From: an uncultured Chlamydiae bacterium
GTDB taxonomy: Bacteria; Chlamydiota; Chlamydiia; Chlamydiales; SM23-39
Assembly: GCA_903909295.1 (NCBI GenBank)
Contig: CAIVVG010000046.1
Coordinates: 1 to 7,550 of the forward strand
Direction of reading: 5' to 3'
DNA length: 7,550 nucleotides
This document shows positions 1-5,826 of this stretch, in pieces. The translations under genes were made by a program, and so were the position numbers. Below the pieces are notes generated by a model, which was given only the letters and a program-made list of their open reading frames with translations, made no database searches and was not told where the DNA came from. Position 1 is the stretch's first letter. The number at the start of each line of letters is the position of its first letter.

Positions 1-38
1 ATGGGGGGCTATATACTGTTGTCGATATTGCCCCCCAT
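1..38. repeat. GC-rich inverted repeat (hairpin) at the window edge
   Basis: Bases 1-9 (ATGGGGGGC) pair perfectly with 30-38 (GCCCCCCAT). After one T-T mismatch (10/29) a further four A-T pairs form (11-14 with 25-28), leaving a 10-base loop. The stem may extend left of the window. No T-run follows on the plus strand (ATTTGAAG), so an intrinsic terminator of an upstream gene is possible but not textbook. A protein-binding dyad is the alternative. A TATACT box (12-17) lies inside it, but any -35 box would lie outside the window. Confidence 0.5.
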
Positions 39-78
39 ATTTGAAGTCGAAAAGAGGCCAAAATAATCCAAAAACTCG

Positions 79-852
79 ATGAAATATTTTTTACAGAACC
101 CCCTCAGAGAGATAAATTTTTATTTCCAAAAATCGGGAGCGAATGCTAAACTGGCTCGTCTTAATCAGGAGGTTTTTCTGGGAAGCGCTCTTCTAAACTC
201 AAGTCTCGCAAGGTCCCCCTATTTCGGACTTGTCCCCTTTTTCGGGCCCGTAGCAAGTTTCCGTCACATGCCCACCCTTACCGAAGACGCTGAGGACCCT
301 GCTGACAATAAAGGGTTGCCCGAAATGCGGCCCATCCCTCAAGAAATCGAAAATTTGGAGAGGGCTCTGGAGCCGCCAAAGAGCCCACAAGCTAAGTCGA
401 ACACCCTCACCATTGCCCCAGGCACATTGGAGAGGCAGTATAGAAGAGTGAGGCATTGTCTAAACACCCTCCTCGAGCAAATCGAGGAGTCTCGTCGCAT
501 TTCTCCGAGAGAGCAGTATACTTATGCCGCGTGCGGAGTTACAGGGACTCTGTTATCGGTCGCACTCACCGTATCTATTCTGGCCAAGGTGGTCTTTGCC
601 CCTATAGCTCTTGCCATCCTGGTCATTTCCACCACCTGTCTCTTGAGCCTAGCCTCCGTTACCTGCTCTGCGGTCCAACTACGGACCCTCTACTCTAATT
701 ACCACCTACGGAGCAGACTCCCCAAGGAAGAGCTCGACCCGCTCTCGAGCGAACGTCTTAACGCCATTCGCCGCTCTCTGAACGAATTGTCCTCTAGCGC
801 GCAGCAAGCTGTGGCGTCGCCATTTTCGCGCTACCAGACTCCCAACCCTTGA
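79..852 (+). CDS. Candidate inclusion-membrane (Inc-like) protein with bilobed hydrophobic domain
   Basis: I do not recognise a specific family for this 257-residue protein. Its layout is a long polar, proline-rich N-terminal region (residues about 60-115), a basic charged stretch (117-146), then two closely spaced hydrophobic segments at about 150-172 and 176-200 with a very short turn, and a polar C-terminal tail (205-257). In Chlamydiae such a bilobed hydrophobic domain of 40-60 residues is the recognised signature of type III-secreted Inc proteins, which sit in the membrane of the replication vacuole with both ends facing the host cytosol. That role is inferred from topology only; an ordinary two-helix inner-membrane protein fits equally. 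There is no cleavable signal peptide. The start is uncertain: no Shine-Dalgarno lies near ATG 79 (an AGAGG at 53-57 is about 21 bases away), and the next in-frame ATG is residue 64. The last 59 bases overlap the convergent HTH-EIIA gene. Confidence 0.65.
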   Translation: MKYFLQNPLREINFYFQKSGANAKLARLNQEVFLGSALLNSSLARSPYFGLVPFFGPVASFRHMPTLTEDAEDPADNKGLPEMRPIPQEIENLERALEPPKSPQAKSNTLTIAPGTLERQYRRVRHCLNTLLEQIEESRRISPREQYTYAACGVTGTLLSVALTVSILAKVVFAPIALAILVISTTCLLSLASVTCSAVQLRTLYSNYHLRSRLPKEELDPLSSERLNAIRRSLNELSSSAQQAVASPFSRYQTPNP

Positions 853-1504
853 TGAACTCAAGGAACTGCTCCTTCGTAGGGCGGGACTTGAAGAACGCCA
901 GGTGTTCAGGCTTGCTGCTCAGGTGCGCAATCTTGGCGAGGAGATGAAGATGCCGCTTATCATCGCAAGCAAAGAGGAAGAAGAGAGTATGGACCGGTTG
1001 CCCATCTAAAGCGCCGTACTCAATGGCCTTTTTCGGGAAGACGACAGAGATCACATCGTAAGACTCTTGCAGTAAAAAATCGCGAGTATGAGGCACTCCA
1101 ATGCCGTTAGAGAGAGCCGTTGACATCAGTTGTTCTCGATCGAGAAGCAGCTCGGTAATCACGTCCGCATCCAGGCGCAAATCGCGGGCGATGCGCTCCA
1201 CCGCATTGCGAATCACCTCTTCTTTCGTATCGCCGGGAACATCGCGGTGGACGCCCCCTTTGTGGATCGCTCGGTAAAGCCCAAACTGGTGCGTTCCCAA
1301 ACACTCTTGGTCAACGCCCTCATTGAAGGGAGAAAAGCCCCCCCCCTGATTACAGCTCATCACCCAGTTTTCAATCTCGCTCCGGCTAAAGCGGAGCTGT
1401 TGATTGAGCTTGTAATAGGGAATTTTGCTCTCCGCAATCCAGCGGCGAATGGTCGCTTCGGATACGTGAAGAAGCTCGGCCACATCTTTGAGTTTGAGAT
1501 CCAT
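794..1504 (-). CDS. ptsN: HTH-EIIA protein: PTS IIA-Ntr domain with N-terminal DNA-binding domain
   Basis: This 236-residue protein has two domains. Residues 1-50 form an excisionase/MerR-like helix-turn-helix (KLKDVAELLHVSEATIRRWI, then a wing around LRFSRSEIENW). Residues about 95-222 form a fructose/nitrogen-type EIIA domain, with the phospho-accepting histidine H139 in GIGVPHTR and the conserved HLHLLAKIAHL stretch near 185-194. EIIA-Ntr proteins receive phosphate from HPr-like NPr and act as regulators rather than sugar carriers. The fused HTH suggests direct, phosphorylation-dependent DNA binding; that is inference. C. trachomatis has, as I recall, the same HTH-EIIA fusion (CT290) in the same place. 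The start is backed by AGGGTG 7-8 bases upstream. The gene follows ptsN by 55 bases and is probably the last of the operon. The domain linker contains a G9 run (codons 53-56). The C-terminal 19 or so residues overlap the convergent gene and extend past the usual EIIA end. Confidence 0.93.
   Translation of the reverse strand: MDLKLKDVAELLHVSEATIRRWIAESKIPYYKLNQQLRFSRSEIENWVMSCNQGGGFSPFNEGVDQECLGTHQFGLYRAIHKGGVHRDVPGDTKEEVIRNAVERIARDLRLDADVITELLLDREQLMSTALSNGIGVPHTRDFLLQESYDVISVVFPKKAIEYGALDGQPVHTLFFLFACDDKRHLHLLAKIAHLSSKPEHLAFFKSRPTKEQFLEFIKGWESGSAKMATPQLAAR
1338..1346 (-). repeat. G9 homopolymer in the linker of the HTH-EIIA gene
   Basis: Nine consecutive C on the plus strand read as nine G in the coding strand, spanning codons Q53 to G56 between the HTH and EIIA domains. 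One extra G gives a TGA after eight codons (about 61 residues, HTH only). One lost G reads an alternative frame to a TGA about 40 codons later. Either change removes the EIIA domain, so the tract is a candidate on/off switch. As given, the frame is open. Confidence 0.8.
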
Positions 1505-1559
1505 GAATCACCCTGTAAGAATTGATTAACCCGAAAATAGCAAACTGGGACTTTTTGTG

Positions 1560-2006
1560 TTAGAGAGAATTTTGAAAAAGAGCGAGAACCTCTTCAATGG
1601 TCTGTGCTTGGATAAGTTTTCTACGAAAGGACTGATCTCGAATAGTGGAGGTGAGCTGCGAGAGAATCTGAAGGTACTGAGCCTGCTTGTCATCGGGGCC
1701 GCCAATGAGAAAAATCAGCTGAACCCGAGCTTCGTCAATGGCGTTCCAATCAACCCCGTTTCGAAGGATGCCAATCACGATGAAGAATTCAGGAAATCCC
1801 TTGAATTTAGCATGGGGCAAGGCAACCCCCATTCCGATCCCCGTCGAAACGACTTTTTCTCTCTCAAAGATCGCCTTGCGGAACGCTTCCCGGTCAGGAA
1901 TCTTTCCAATGCGGTCCAATCGGTCAATCAATGCCTGGATCGCCGCATCGCGATCCTTGACTTCGAGAAATGCGATGAGACGAGAATCCAAGTAGTCTGA
2001 AATCAT
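1560..2006 (-). CDS. ptsN: PTS EIIA-Ntr regulatory protein
   Basis: A single EIIA domain of the fructose/nitrogen family, 148 residues from the preferred start, close to the usual 150-160. The active-site histidine is H65 in GMGVALPHAKFKG, preceded by the typical FEREKVVSTGIG segment; the C-terminal half (PDDKQAQYLQILSQL) matches the family. EIIA-Ntr accepts phosphate from NPr/EI-Ntr in the cytoplasm and regulates by protein contact; no sugar-specific EIIB/EIIC gene is seen here, which fits a regulatory role. I prefer ATG 2006 because TAAGGA sits 4-5 bases before it and the protein then begins MISDYLDS. An upstream in-frame ATG at 2066 would add 20 basic residues, overlap dut by 23 bases and has no family support. 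It lies 37 bases after dut and 55 before the HTH-EIIA gene, so this looks like a tandem EIIA pair in one operon, as in Chlamydia. Confidence 0.93.
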   Translation of the reverse strand: MISDYLDSRLIAFLEVKDRDAAIQALIDRLDRIGKIPDREAFRKAIFEREKVVSTGIGMGVALPHAKFKGFPEFFIVIGILRNGVDWNAIDEARVQLIFLIGGPDDKQAQYLQILSQLTSTIRDQSFRRKLIQAQTIEEVLALFQNSL

Positions 2007-2043
2007 GAATTCCTTAGGTTTTATACGTGGGGAAAAACTAAAA

Positions 2044-2487
2044 CTAATGCGCTCCAGTATGCCCAAACTTACCTTCTCCCCGCTGGGTTACTACGAGTTC
2101 TTCTTGTACCACAAACTCCGCTTGAACAACAGGAGCTAAAACCAACTGCGCGATCCTCATCTTAGGGATGACCACGAAAGGTTGATCGCTATGGTTCATT
2201 AAAATCACGATAATCTCACCGCGGTAATCGCTGTCAATCGTCCCTGGAGTATTCAACACTGTCAGTCCATGCTTGGCAGCAAAACCGCTGCGAGGGCGCA
2301 CCTGGATTTCATACCCATCTGGCACAGCCACTTTCAGCCCTGTCGGAATCAGCCCCACACGACCCGGCTCCACAGTGATAGGCGCGGCAATCGCCGCCTT
2401 CGCATCGCAGCCCGAAGCACCCGAAGTCGCATAAAGAGGAATCAGCTCAGGATCGGTCACTTGCAGAGGAACAGGAACTTTATACAT
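2044..2487 (-). CDS. dut: Deoxyuridine 5'-triphosphate nucleotidohydrolase (dUTPase)
   Basis: Hydrolyses dUTP to dUMP and pyrophosphate, keeping uracil out of DNA and supplying dUMP for thymidylate synthesis. At 147 residues it is the normal size for the homotrimeric dUTPase. All five motifs are visible: motif 1 SGASGCDAKAA (D28), motif 2 RPRSGFAAKHG (64-74), motif 3 LNTPGTIDSDYRGEI (78-92) with the catalytic D85 and uracil-pocket Y88, motif 4 RIAQLVLAPV (111-120), and motif 5 RGEGKFGHTG (136-145), the mobile C-terminal arm. Motif 5 usually reads RGxGGFG; here the second glycine of the pair is lysine (K140), an unusual but probably tolerated change, since the F141 that stacks on the base is kept. 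Its ATG lies inside the end of accD (8-base overlap), so translation is probably coupled. ptsN follows. Confidence 0.97.
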   Translation of the reverse strand: MYKVPVPLQVTDPELIPLYATSGASGCDAKAAIAAPITVEPGRVGLIPTGLKVAVPDGYEIQVRPRSGFAAKHGLTVLNTPGTIDSDYRGEIIVILMNHSDQPFVVIPKMRIAQLVLAPVVQAEFVVQEELVVTQRGEGKFGHTGAH

Positions 2488-3376
2488 ATTTCAACAGCTC
2501 TCTTAAAGGGTGGGTAATATCTTCAAAGGTTCGCTCATTGGACATAAAAAACTCCAGGAAAAAAGAGAGTTTTTTTTTCAGCTCGGCTCGAGGTACGATG
2601 CAATCCAGCATCCCTCTCTCCAGCAAAAACTCCGATTTTTGGGCTCGCGGCGGCAATTTCTGACCAATCGTCTGCTCCACTACGCGGGGCCCCGCAAAGG
2701 CGATCAACGCATCGGGTTCCGCTACAATCACATCGCCGAGCGTTGCAAACGAAGCCGTAACACCACCCGTCGTCGGGTTGGTTAAAATAGAGATATAAGG
2801 CAACTTGTGCTCATGTAACTTCGCTAAGGCAGCAGAGGTCTTTGCCATCTGCATCAAAGAGAGGATCGATTCCTGCATCCTCGCGCCGCCTGACGCCGAC
2901 ACAATCACAACGGGAAGACGCCTCTTGATCGCCTCCTCAATGAGGAGCGTGAGCCTCTCTCCCACTACAGAGCCCATCGACCCCCCCATGAAAGAAAAAT
3001 CGAGAACGGCCAGCATTGTAAGAGAGCCATTCACCCGGCAAAGCCCCACAGAAACCGCCTCATCGCGCCCCGTCTTTTTAGTCGCGTCTTCAAGCCGCTT
3101 CTGGTAACTTTCCGTATCGACAAAGTGGAGCGAATCCACTGGCTTAATATGGGTAAACATCTCTTCGAATGTCCCCTCATCGGCCAGGAGTTCAATCCGC
3201 TGGCTCAAAGAGAGACGATAATGGTAATTGCACTTGGGGCAACAGTTCCACTTTTGCGCCAGCTCACTCGCGTGAATGAGCTGCGAGCAGCCTGAACACT
3301 TGACCCAACCACTAAATCCATCCTTTTTCGTCGTCTGGACTTTAATTTTTGGCTTGTTTCTAAAAAAGAATCCCAT
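2480..3376 (-). CDS. accD: Acetyl-CoA carboxylase carboxyltransferase subunit beta
   Basis: Beta half of the carboxyltransferase that moves CO2 from biotin carboxyl-carrier protein to acetyl-CoA, making malonyl-CoA, the first committed step of fatty-acid synthesis. It works as an AccA2D2 complex; accA is not in this window. The 298 residues begin with a zinc ribbon, C27-x2-C30-x15-C46-x2-C49, followed by the crotonase-like core with the oxyanion-hole glycines in ASGGARMQE (161-169) and TTGGVTASF (202-210). Length and motifs are intact. The start is fixed by an in-frame TGA seven codons upstream, but no clear Shine-Dalgarno precedes it (bases before ATG read GTTACCACCT). It follows sodA by 50 bases and overlaps dut by 8. 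Codons 267-269 are AAA AAA AAA, a nine-base A run (plus-strand T at 2570-2578) that could permit slippage. Confidence 0.97.
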   Translation of the reverse strand: MGFFFRNKPKIKVQTTKKDGFSGWVKCSGCSQLIHASELAQKWNCCPKCNYHYRLSLSQRIELLADEGTFEEMFTHIKPVDSLHFVDTESYQKRLEDATKKTGRDEAVSVGLCRVNGSLTMLAVLDFSFMGGSMGSVVGERLTLLIEEAIKRRLPVVIVSASGGARMQESILSLMQMAKTSAALAKLHEHKLPYISILTNPTTGGVTASFATLGDVIVAEPDALIAFAGPRVVEQTIGQKLPPRAQKSEFLLERGMLDCIVPRAELKKKLSFFLEFFMSNERTFEDITHPLRELLKYV

Positions 3377-3393
3377 AGGTGGTAACCGAGGCC

Positions 3394-3423
3394 ATCATAA
3401 TAGAAACCAAGAGAAAGATGCAA
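3394..3423 (-). promoter_or_regulatory. Possible promoter between sodA and accD
   Basis: On the minus strand TTGCAT (3423-3418) and TATGAT (3399-3394) are separated by 18 bases, a fair sigma-66/sigma-70-like match. The start site would fall near 3387, giving accD a leader of only about 11 bases, consistent with its missing Shine-Dalgarno. It may equally be chance, since read-through from sodA is also possible. Confidence 0.25.
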
Positions 3424-3426
3424 GGT

Positions 3427-4050
3427 TTATAGAACCGCCTTTGCAAAACGCTCTTCAATTTGGCGCCAATTTAAAATTTGCCAAATAGCCTCGACGTAAT
3501 CCTTTCTAACGTTCTTATACTGAAGGTAATAGGCATGTTCCCACACATCTACCCCAAACAGAGGAACCAGCCCCTGAGTACTGAGAGGGTCCTGATTGGA
3601 GCAAGTCGTCACCTCGAGCCGCTTCTGCCCCTTGTTAAATCCGAGCCATCCCCACCCCGACCCTTGAATCCCGATGGTGAGGGAATTAAATTTTTCCTTG
3701 AACGCCTGGTAAGATCCAAAGTCCCGATCGATCATTTTGGCCAGGTCCCCGTGAGGACCCTGACTTACATTTTTGGATACCGGCGCCAGGATCGACCAGA
3801 AAATCGAGTGGTTGATATGCCCCCCGCCATTGAACTTGATCGCCGACTGGAGAGCGACCATCGCAGGGATGTCCCCCTTCGTCTCCGCCTCGTGATACTT
3901 TTCTAAGGCCGTATTGAGGTTGGTGACATAGCCCTTGTGGTGCTTGTTATAGTGCAAATCCATGATTTCTGCCGAAATCACCGGCTCCAATGCATTCAGC
4001 GCATAGGGCAATTCAGGAAGTTGGTAACTGGTCTTCAGACTCTCTGGCAT
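3427..4050 (-). CDS. sodA: Superoxide dismutase, Mn-type of the Fe/Mn family
   Basis: Converts superoxide to oxygen and hydrogen peroxide in the cytoplasm. The protein is 207 residues from the preferred start, normal for the family. By alignment to E. coli SodA the metal ligands are H33 (DLHYNKHHKGYV), H81 (GGGHINHSIFW), D168 and H172 (DVWEHAYYLQY). The manganese preference is inferred from Gly at 77 and Gln129 in GIQGSGWGWLGFN, the pattern of Mn enzymes rather than iron ones. I chose ATG 4050 over the in-frame ATG 4062 because GAGG lies 7 bases before 4050 and nothing similar precedes 4062; the longer form adds only MRFA. Chlamydia carries sodM at the same place next to accD. A TATGAT box at 4086-4081, about 30 bases upstream, could be its -10, but I see no good -35. 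Confidence 0.96.
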   Translation of the reverse strand: MPESLKTSYQLPELPYALNALEPVISAEIMDLHYNKHHKGYVTNLNTALEKYHEAETKGDIPAMVALQSAIKFNGGGHINHSIFWSILAPVSKNVSQGPHGDLAKMIDRDFGSYQAFKEKFNSLTIGIQGSGWGWLGFNKGQKRLEVTTCSNQDPLSTQGLVPLFGVDVWEHAYYLQYKNVRKDYVEAIWQILNWRQIEERFAKAVL

Positions 4051-4277
4051 AGCAAACCTCATTCGTTAAACAGCGAGTGTATCATAAGAATAAATAGAGA
4101 GGAATAGCCTTGATGGCGATACCGGCAGCCGTAACATATTCCGACAAAATGACACAAACATACTTAAGCGGTTTATATACAGCTGGTTATAGACATAGCC
4201 TTTGGTATACCCCACCATTCCGCTTGGTCGAGGACATCGCTCAAACACGCGGTATGTATGGATTTTTAACCACTTAC

Positions 4278-4303
4278 CGCGCATTTGATGCATCAAATGC
4301 GCG
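4278..4303. promoter_or_regulatory. Perfect 26-bp palindrome, candidate operator
   Basis: CGCGCATTTGATG followed by CATCAAATGCGCG is a perfect dyad of 13+13 bases centred between 4290 and 4291 with no spacer. Extension fails at the next base pair (4277/4304) although two further pairs match beyond it. It sits in the roughly 300-base gap between divergent sodA and the ATPase gene, ending 7 bases before the ATPase -35 box. No T-run flanks it on either strand, which argues against a terminator and for a binding site of a dimeric regulator, or a cruciform-forming element. Confidence 0.75.
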
Positions 4304-4310
4304 CTATCTA

Positions 4311-4340
4311 TTGCTTTGTTTGGTCCTGATCGCTTATAAT
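4311..4340 (+). promoter_or_regulatory. Promoter of the ATPase gene, predicted leaderless
   Basis: TTGCTT (4311-4316), 18-base spacer, consensus TATAAT (4335-4340). The ATG at 4348 begins 8 bases after the last base of the -10, exactly where transcription would start. The gene therefore probably lacks a 5' leader, in keeping with the absence of any Shine-Dalgarno before its ATG. An in-frame TGA at 4327-4329 excludes a start further upstream. The -35 match is only moderate. Confidence 0.6.
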
Positions 4341-4347
4341 CCTGTTC

Positions 4348-5817
4348 ATGGAAGAGGCCACGATAGAACCCATTTTTGGCAGGGAGAGGGAGCTCAAGAT
4401 CCTGAATCGGTTGCTGCGATCTACAAAACCCGAATTCCTAGCTGTTTACGGAAGGAGGCGGGTAGGAAAAACCTATCTTATCCATCAGTTTTTCCGGGAC
4501 AAGGGGGTCTATTTTTCCATTACGGGCAGCATAAACAGCAGCAAGAAGCTTCAAGTGCGTAAATTCTACAGGGAACTCACAAGCCTGTTCCCCTCTGCAG
4601 GAGAGGTGTCTGCACCGAAAGATTGGGACGAAGCTCTTTTTGCTCTAAAGGAAGCCATCAGCAAAGTGGATCCTTCCCAAAAAGTGATCCTTTTCTTTGA
4701 TGAACTCCCTTGGTTGGCCTCAGCTCGATCGGGGTTTCTCCCAGCGCTTGAGTATATGTGGAATCAGCACTTTTCCCACATGAACAATCTGATCCTGATC
4801 GTATGCGGTTCTGCTGCTAGCTGGATTATCAAAAAGATCATCAATAACAAAGGGGGGCTTTACGGTCGCCTGAGCGAAGTGATCAAACTCAATGCGTTTA
4901 CCCTGGGTGAAACAGAACAATTCCTTTTATCGCGGCATATCAAACTATCTCGCAAACAGATCGTCGAGTTGTACATGTCCTTAGGAGGCATAGCCAAATA
5001 TCTGACCTATATTCTGCCAGGGGATTCTACGGCCCAAACAATCAACCGCCTCTGCTTTACTCCTCAAGGTCAGCTGGTTGGAGAGTTCAATAACCTATAT
5101 CAATCTCTCTTTGATGACTCACAGACACACGTTCGAATTATCAAGGGATTATCGGAAAAGAAAAATGGGATTTCCCAGGTAGAGCTTTTAGAGAAACTTC
5201 ACATCCCTTCGGGTGGGCATGCCTCATCCATTCTTGAAGAATTAGAAGAATCTGGATTTGTTGCAGCTTGCCCTGAATTTCAAAAAAGGACAAGGGACAA
5301 AAAGCTGTGGTTGATCGATGAATATTCGTACTTTTATATGACCTGGATGGAGCAAGTGAAGGGAAGTATTGTTCTGGGCCGTGACAGCGATTACTGGCTC
5401 AAGATGCAAAATGACCCCCGCTGGAAGGCTTGGTCGGGATATGCTTTTGAAAGCATTTGCTTCAAACACATTGCGCAAATCAAAAAAACCTTAGGAATTG
5501 CAGCGGTATTGACGATTGATTCCCAATGGTCCTATCGATCTGAGGACAAATCGGAGAGAGGCGCCCAAATCGATCTGATCATTGATCGTAGAGATGACTG
5601 TATCAATCTATGTGAAATCAAATTTCACCATGGTCCTTTTACTATTGATCAGAATTATGCGAAAGAATTGGAGCGAAAAATTGCCGTATTTCGCGAACAA
5701 ACTAAAGTGTCCAAAACTCTTTTTTTAACATTTATTACCCCGTTCGGCCTTCATAAGAACGAGTACTCGACGGAATTAGTAAACTCAGAAGTCACTCTCA
5801 ACGACTTTTTTATATGA
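4348..5817 (+). CDS. AAA-type ATPase with C-terminal PD-(D/E)XK-like domain (COG1672/DUF234 type)
   Basis: A 489-residue member of the archaeal/bacterial ATPase family often annotated as ATP-binding protein with DUF234. The opening FGRERELKILNRLL is the typical family start. Walker A is GRRRVGKT (35-42), Walker B VILFFDEL with D118/E119, a sensor-like CGSAASW lies at 153-159, and GGLYGRL (169-175) carries the conserved arginine R174. Residues about 265-310 look like a winged helix. The C-terminal region resembles a restriction-endonuclease fold: E368 (AFESICFKHI), D409 (AQIDLIID) and E423-x-K425 (LCEIKF). Family members are scattered across archaea, Bacteroidetes and intracellular bacteria; their role is unknown, and DNA handling, defence or regulation have been guessed. 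The protein has no membrane segment and appears intact. A membrane-anchored protein follows after 9 bases, probably in the same transcript. The palindrome and leaderless promoter upstream suggest dedicated control. Confidence 0.92.
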   Translation: MEEATIEPIFGRERELKILNRLLRSTKPEFLAVYGRRRVGKTYLIHQFFRDKGVYFSITGSINSSKKLQVRKFYRELTSLFPSAGEVSAPKDWDEALFALKEAISKVDPSQKVILFFDELPWLASARSGFLPALEYMWNQHFSHMNNLILIVCGSAASWIIKKIINNKGGLYGRLSEVIKLNAFTLGETEQFLLSRHIKLSRKQIVELYMSLGGIAKYLTYILPGDSTAQTINRLCFTPQGQLVGEFNNLYQSLFDDSQTHVRIIKGLSEKKNGISQVELLEKLHIPSGGHASSILEELEESGFVAACPEFQKRTRDKKLWLIDEYSYFYMTWMEQVKGSIVLGRDSDYWLKMQNDPRWKAWSGYAFESICFKHIAQIKKTLGIAAVLTIDSQWSYRSEDKSERGAQIDLIIDRRDDCINLCEIKFHHGPFTIDQNYAKELERKIAVFREQTKVSKTLFLTFITPFGLHKNEYSTELVNSEVTLNDFFI

Positions 5818-5826
5818 GAGTTGTCA

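Noticed and set aside
167..180. Internal AGGAGG followed by CTG as an alternative start of the Inc-like gene
   Set aside because: No ATG, GTG or TTG lies at the right distance. CTG starts are very rare, and the frame is open from ATG 79.
732..750. Inverted repeat GCTCGA / TCGAGC
   Set aside because: Six-base stem inside coding sequence with no T-run on either strand, so not a terminator for the convergent genes.
2004..2066. ATG 2066 as ptsN start
   Set aside because: It would overlap dut by 23 bases and add a basic leader unlike EIIA-Ntr, whereas ATG 2006 has a good Shine-Dalgarno (TAAGGA).
4204..4211. GGTATACC, also found in the zinc-finger promoter at 7092-7099
   Set aside because: A shared 8-mer with no -35 partner on either strand here. 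Too short to claim a common regulator.
4066..4296. Minus-strand ORF of 76 codons directly upstream of sodA
   Set aside because: It starts inside the palindrome, has no ribosome site, covers the region where the sodA promoter should be, and shows no recognisable motif. Probably a chance frame.
4110..4562. Plus-strand ORF of 150 codons
   Set aside because: It runs out of frame through the Walker A region of the ATPase gene. Its composition is not protein-like and it has no motif.
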